A stretch of 64,000 bases of DNA from BOG-908 sp965198825. Its GTDB lineage: Bacteria; Pseudomonadota; Alphaproteobacteria; Acetobacterales; Acetobacteraceae. The translations under genes were made by a program, and so were the position numbers. The notes under the pieces are model-generated. The model was not told the DNA's origin, did no database searches, and saw only the letters and a list, made by a program, of their open reading frames with translations. Below, in pieces: positions 61,609 to 64,000 of the stretch; position 1 is the stretch's first letter; every line of letters starts with the position of its first letter. The DNA lies in contig CBDAQB010000001.1 in the NCBI GenBank assembly GCA_965198825.1, positions 558,001 to 622,000 on the forward strand. The letters run 5' to 3'.

Positions 61609-62073
61609 ATGTCACTCATCCAGAACCTCGTCCTCCAACGGCGCGACGGGAAGCTCATCACCGAGGACATGAAACCCGGTGCCATCGGCCGCCTGGGCTG
61701 GAAAGTGGACAAGGTTGTCGCCGCACGCTGGACTTTCCAAGGACAGGACCGGCGACTGGACCACCAGGGAACCTTGGCCGTGAAAATTGTAAGCGGGCGC
61801 AATTTCCTCGCTGTCATCGCGACCGCGGAAGCCGACCCTGGCACCAGCCGCCTGATGACGGTCAATCCGGACGGCTCAATTCGGACTGTAATATCCAACG
61901 AGCAGACCATTGCCGGGGAGGTCGTGACCGGCTCGTTCAGCTGGATGGAAAATTCTATTCCGGACAGGCCGGACCATGTCGCCGGTATATTCCGCCACCC
62001 GAATGACGACATGTTCAGAATAGACATTGATGTTGTCGCTGGCGCGGTATTGACGATCGGCAAGGCCAGATAA
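61609..62073 (+). CDS. Putative immunity protein for the PAAR effector
   Basis: A 154-residue cytoplasmic protein starting 24 bases after the effector stop. No domain is recognised. It is predicted mainly beta (RWTFQGQDRRLDHQGTLAVK, NFLAVIATAEADPG, MFRIDIDVVAGAVLTIGKAR), has no signal peptide and no membrane helix. Small genes immediately after a PAAR effector are commonly its immunity partner; a toxin acting in the cytosol would need such a soluble protein. That role is inference from position only. It ends the T6SS operon; a half repeat element follows 74 bases later. Confidence 0.55.
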   Translation: MSLIQNLVLQRRDGKLITEDMKPGAIGRLGWKVDKVVAARWTFQGQDRRLDHQGTLAVKIVSGRNFLAVIATAEADPGTSRLMTVNPDGSIRTVISNEQTIAGEVVTGSFSWMENSIPDRPDHVAGIFRHPNDDMFRIDIDVVAGAVLTIGKAR

Positions 62074-62146
62074 TCTAGCCAGGCTAGCTCAAAGACGAAA
62101 CCAAGTAGGGTGGGCATCAGCCCACCAAAACAGGCAAGCAAGCGCG

Positions 62147-62176
62147 TTCTTTTTAAAAAAAAGAACCAAAAAACTT
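62147..62176. repeat. Inverted-repeat element, single left arm (copy E)
   Basis: Resembles the left arm of copies A-C (TTCTTTTTAAAAAAAAGAAC then CAAAAAACTT). The central GA of the inner palindrome is replaced by A residues and no right arm is found. It lies between the T6SS operon and a small minus-strand gene. Confidence 0.65.
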
Positions 62177-62183
62177 CGCGACC

Positions 62184-62387
62184 TCAGAGCCAGCCCTGCC
62201 TCAACAGCCGTGCCCAGGTGTCAGCCGGCACTGTAATGTTGAGGGTTGTCGTCATTACGCTACCGTTTCGATTCAGGGTGGTCAGCCCGCCGGTCAAACA
62301 GTTGTAGGGACTAGCGGCGTTCGCGGCGTTCGCGGCAGTCGCCGACGCGATCATCGCCAGGGCGAAGCGGGGCTTTGAATGAAACAT
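62184..62387 (-). CDS. Small exported protein, unknown function
   Basis: From the ATG at 62387 a 67-residue protein starts MFHSKPRFALAMIASATAAN with a likely signal peptide (cleavage near ANA). The mature part is Thr/Leu/Asn rich with one Cys. An AAAGG lies about 9 bases upstream. It is too short to classify; it ends next to the half repeat. Could be spurious. Confidence 0.42.
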   Translation of the reverse strand: MFHSKPRFALAMIASATAANAANAASPYNCLTGGLTTLNRNGSVMTTTLNITVPADTWARLLRQGWL

Positions 62388-62831
62388 GGTGTGAAGACCT
62401 TTGCATGATGAGAGCGTTGCACGTTGACAGCCACATCGGCTGTCCCTCTCAAATACTCGGTCGCGTAACGACAGGCTGTGACTGCCATCACAAGTCCAAT
62501 CGGATTCCGACTTGGCGTTCACTACCTCCGGCGCTGTATAAGGATTAATCGGTTCGCAAAAATTTCCGCTGTATATCTGGCCTGAGTAAAGGAGGTTTTT
62601 GCAACCAACGTGGGTAAGACTCTCACACAGGCGATTTCCCTGCTTTTCACGATGAACGGGAACTTTTAGACGGAGACCACTTCTTGTTGACTGTCTCCAC
62701 GGCTAGGCTGTCCCGAAGCAGCGCCTGCCGCGGTCCTGCTGCTCCGCCAGGCGACTTCATCGCAGCCAGCGCGCGAGTGGAACATTTTCACGCCGCCTGC
62801 CTTAATGTCGCGGCATAACCGAGGCTTCCAC
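62388..62831. other. Intergenic region before the MAPEG gene
   Basis: About 440 bases. Open frames here are short and opposite-strand, without ribosome-binding sites or domains. It probably holds promoters for the small minus-strand gene and the MAPEG gene. Confidence 0.45.
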
Positions 62832-63224
62832 ATGGTATTCCCGGCTACCACCGCTGTCTTTGCCGCTCTGTTCACCCTGCTCTTCGCCACCTTATCGGTG
62901 ATGGTGATAGGAGCGCGCGTGAGACTCGGCGTGCTTCATGGTGATGGTGCGAACCCCACGCTCGAACGCCTTGTCCGGGCGCAAGCGAATTGCGCCGAGT
63001 ATGTGCCCCTGGTCCTCTTCCTTGCCGCCTTGCTGGAAGCAGAGGGAACAGGCCGCAGGCTGATCAGTATTCTTCTGGGAGTGACGCTCCTTGCCAGGAT
63101 ACTGCACCCGTTCGGCATGTTCGCGCCCGTGAACTCGCCGCGGCAATTCATCTGCCGAGGCGGCGGCATTATCGTAACGCTGACCGTTTTGATCGTCGAA
63201 GCGATTCTTCTGCTTCTCCGATAA
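62832..63224 (+). CDS. MAPEG-family membrane protein
   Basis: From the ATG at 62832 (CGAGG 7 bases upstream) a 130-residue protein has four hydrophobic helices (VFAALFTLLFATLSVMVIGA, VPLVLFLAALLEA, LISILLGVTLLARIL, GGIIVTLTVLIVEAILLLL). The MAPEG signature ERLVRAQANCAEYVPL lies at the end of helix 1 and start of helix 2. Family members are glutathione-dependent membrane enzymes, but many bacterial ones are uncharacterised. An ATG at 62805 is possible but lacks a good ribosome-binding site. A DUF4126-type gene follows after 32 bases. Confidence 0.86.
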   Translation: MVFPATTAVFAALFTLLFATLSVMVIGARVRLGVLHGDGANPTLERLVRAQANCAEYVPLVLFLAALLEAEGTGRRLISILLGVTLLARILHPFGMFAPVNSPRQFICRGGGIIVTLTVLIVEAILLLLR

Positions 63225-63256
63225 CCAGGCTTGTACATACCATATCGAGGATCGGC

Positions 63257-63772
63257 ATGCTTACCTCTTTTTTGATGGGTTTGGTTGGCGGCCAGCGCGC
63301 CATGACTCCTTTGGCGGCGGTGTCCGTCGCAGCGGCGAGCGGTGCACTGCCGATCGACAACGGCGCGCCGGAAATCATCGGGCACCCCTTGGCCGCTGCC
63401 GCCGCCATCGCTCTCGCGGCGTCCGAAATGGCGGGCGACAAGATGAAAACCGCACCCGACCGGATCGTCCCCATCGGATTACTCGCCCGCTTCATCACCT
63501 CAGCCCTGGCCGGCGCAGCCCTCGCCCCCATGCGGCAGCGCTGGGGCGGAGCGGCATTGGGCGGCTCTACAGCGGTGGTAGCCTCCTATGCCGGCTGGCG
63601 CGCCCGCATGGCCTCCATTCCTCGCTATGGCCAGACATCGAGCGGCCTGGTTGAAGATGCCCTTGTCATCGCGGGCGCTTTCGCCATCATCCGGGCAGCA
63701 GCCCGCTCTTCACCCGCCCGCCTTCGCGGGGAGGCGCCAAGAAGAGGCCGGCTCGGTCGAGCATCCTCCTAG
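63257..63772 (+). CDS. DUF4126-like membrane protein
   Basis: From the ATG at 63257, after CGAGGATCGGC, 171 residues: a Gly/Ala-rich multi-helix membrane protein (FLMGLVGGQRAMTPLAAVSV, PLAAAAAIALAASEMAGDKM, LLARFITSALAGAALAPM, GLVEDALVIAGAFAIIRAA). GQRAMTPLA and GDKMKTAPDRI fit the DUF4126 pattern. No function is established for the family. Probably cotranscribed with the MAPEG gene. Confidence 0.75.
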   Translation: MLTSFLMGLVGGQRAMTPLAAVSVAAASGALPIDNGAPEIIGHPLAAAAAIALAASEMAGDKMKTAPDRIVPIGLLARFITSALAGAALAPMRQRWGGAALGGSTAVVASYAGWRARMASIPRYGQTSSGLVEDALVIAGAFAIIRAAARSSPARLRGEAPRRGRLGRASS

Positions 63773-63909
63773 CCGCACCAACAAGGTGCGATTATCAACA
63801 GGATAGCGCCGCTCCAACCCGCACGGCAGGGTCCCGCCTTGGGCCGTTCGCACGGCCAAGCCCCATGATCTATAACGGGCGACAAGAAACATCAGCCGCG
63901 GAGAAACTC

Positions 63910-64000
63910 ATGGTCCGGGAACTCACCCATTTCATCGGCGGCAAGCATGTCGCCGGCACCTCCGGCCGCTTCGCCGACGTCTATGATCCCAACATCGGGC
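63910..64000 (+). CDS. mmsA: CoA-acylating methylmalonate-semialdehyde dehydrogenase, 5' end only
   Basis: The ATG at 63910 opens MVRELTHFIGGKHVAGTSGR and continues FADVYDPNIG to the window edge. This matches the N-terminus of MmsA/IolA, which converts methylmalonate semialdehyde to propionyl-CoA in valine or inositol breakdown. Only about 30 residues are visible, but this segment is characteristic. The gene starts 137 bases after the DUF4126 gene. Confidence 0.82.
   Translation, partial: MVRELTHFIGGKHVAGTSGRFADVYDPNIG

Noticed and set aside
32344..62073. A contractile phage tail or anti-eukaryotic injection system instead of T6SS
   Set aside because: TssJ, TssK, TssL, TssM, ClpV, Hcp and VgrG are all present, which defines a type VI system.

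Overview
The window is GC-rich DNA from an alphaproteobacterium. The gene set (alphaproteobacterial uracil-DNA glycosylase, ETF-ubiquinone oxidoreductase, IspE, MoaB) and a T-rich/A-rich intergenic repeat family suggest Acetobacteraceae or a close relative. The family-level placement is inference; no rRNA or other decisive marker is present.

Region 1 (1-13.1 kb) is mostly housekeeping: the 5' part of glycogen phosphorylase, an exported M1 aminopeptidase, a ClC-type chloride transporter, MoaB, a soluble lytic transglycosylase, uracil-DNA glycosylase, ETF-QO, an exported TPR protein, IspE and tRNA-Gln(TTG). Three complete copies of a ~110-bp inverted-repeat element lie between these genes. Two half copies lie elsewhere (26.3 kb and 62.15 kb).

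Region 2 (13.1-32.2 kb) is accessory. It has a GlxA-type regulator, a PAS/GGDEF/EAL protein with a LOV-like but cysteine-less PAS domain, a divergent LysR/SDR pair, and a DUF427 protein. Next comes a TonB-dependent receptor - phosphoesterase - beta-propeller - ExbD/TonB/ExbB module, followed by a TolC/adaptor/RND efflux set. Three genes here carry single-base frameshifts: the receptor (which also has an in-frame amber codon), exbB, and the RND adaptor. The block looks like a decaying nutrient-uptake and efflux island, unless these are assembly errors.

Region 3 (32.3-62.1 kb) is a complete type VI secretion system laid out much like that of Agrobacterium. A minus-strand operon reads tssA-tssB-tssC1-tssC2-tagJ-tssE-tssF-tssG-tagH-tssJ-tssK-tssL-tssM-tagF/pppA-ppkA, mostly with ATGA-type overlaps. 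A divergent plus-strand operon reads clpV-hcp-hypothetical-vgrG-hypothetical-Eag chaperone-prePAAR/PAAR effector-putative immunity gene. The kinase, phosphatase and FHA protein form the threonine-phosphorylation switch. The same Thr-containing motif occurs at the N-terminus of TssL and several times in the kinase itself. The PAAR effector ends in a toxin-like domain of about 150 residues that I cannot assign with confidence; it and the following small gene are the best candidates for new biology here.

Region 4 (62.1-64 kb) has a small exported protein, a MAPEG-family membrane protein, a DUF4126-like membrane protein, and the start of a methylmalonate-semialdehyde dehydrogenase gene.
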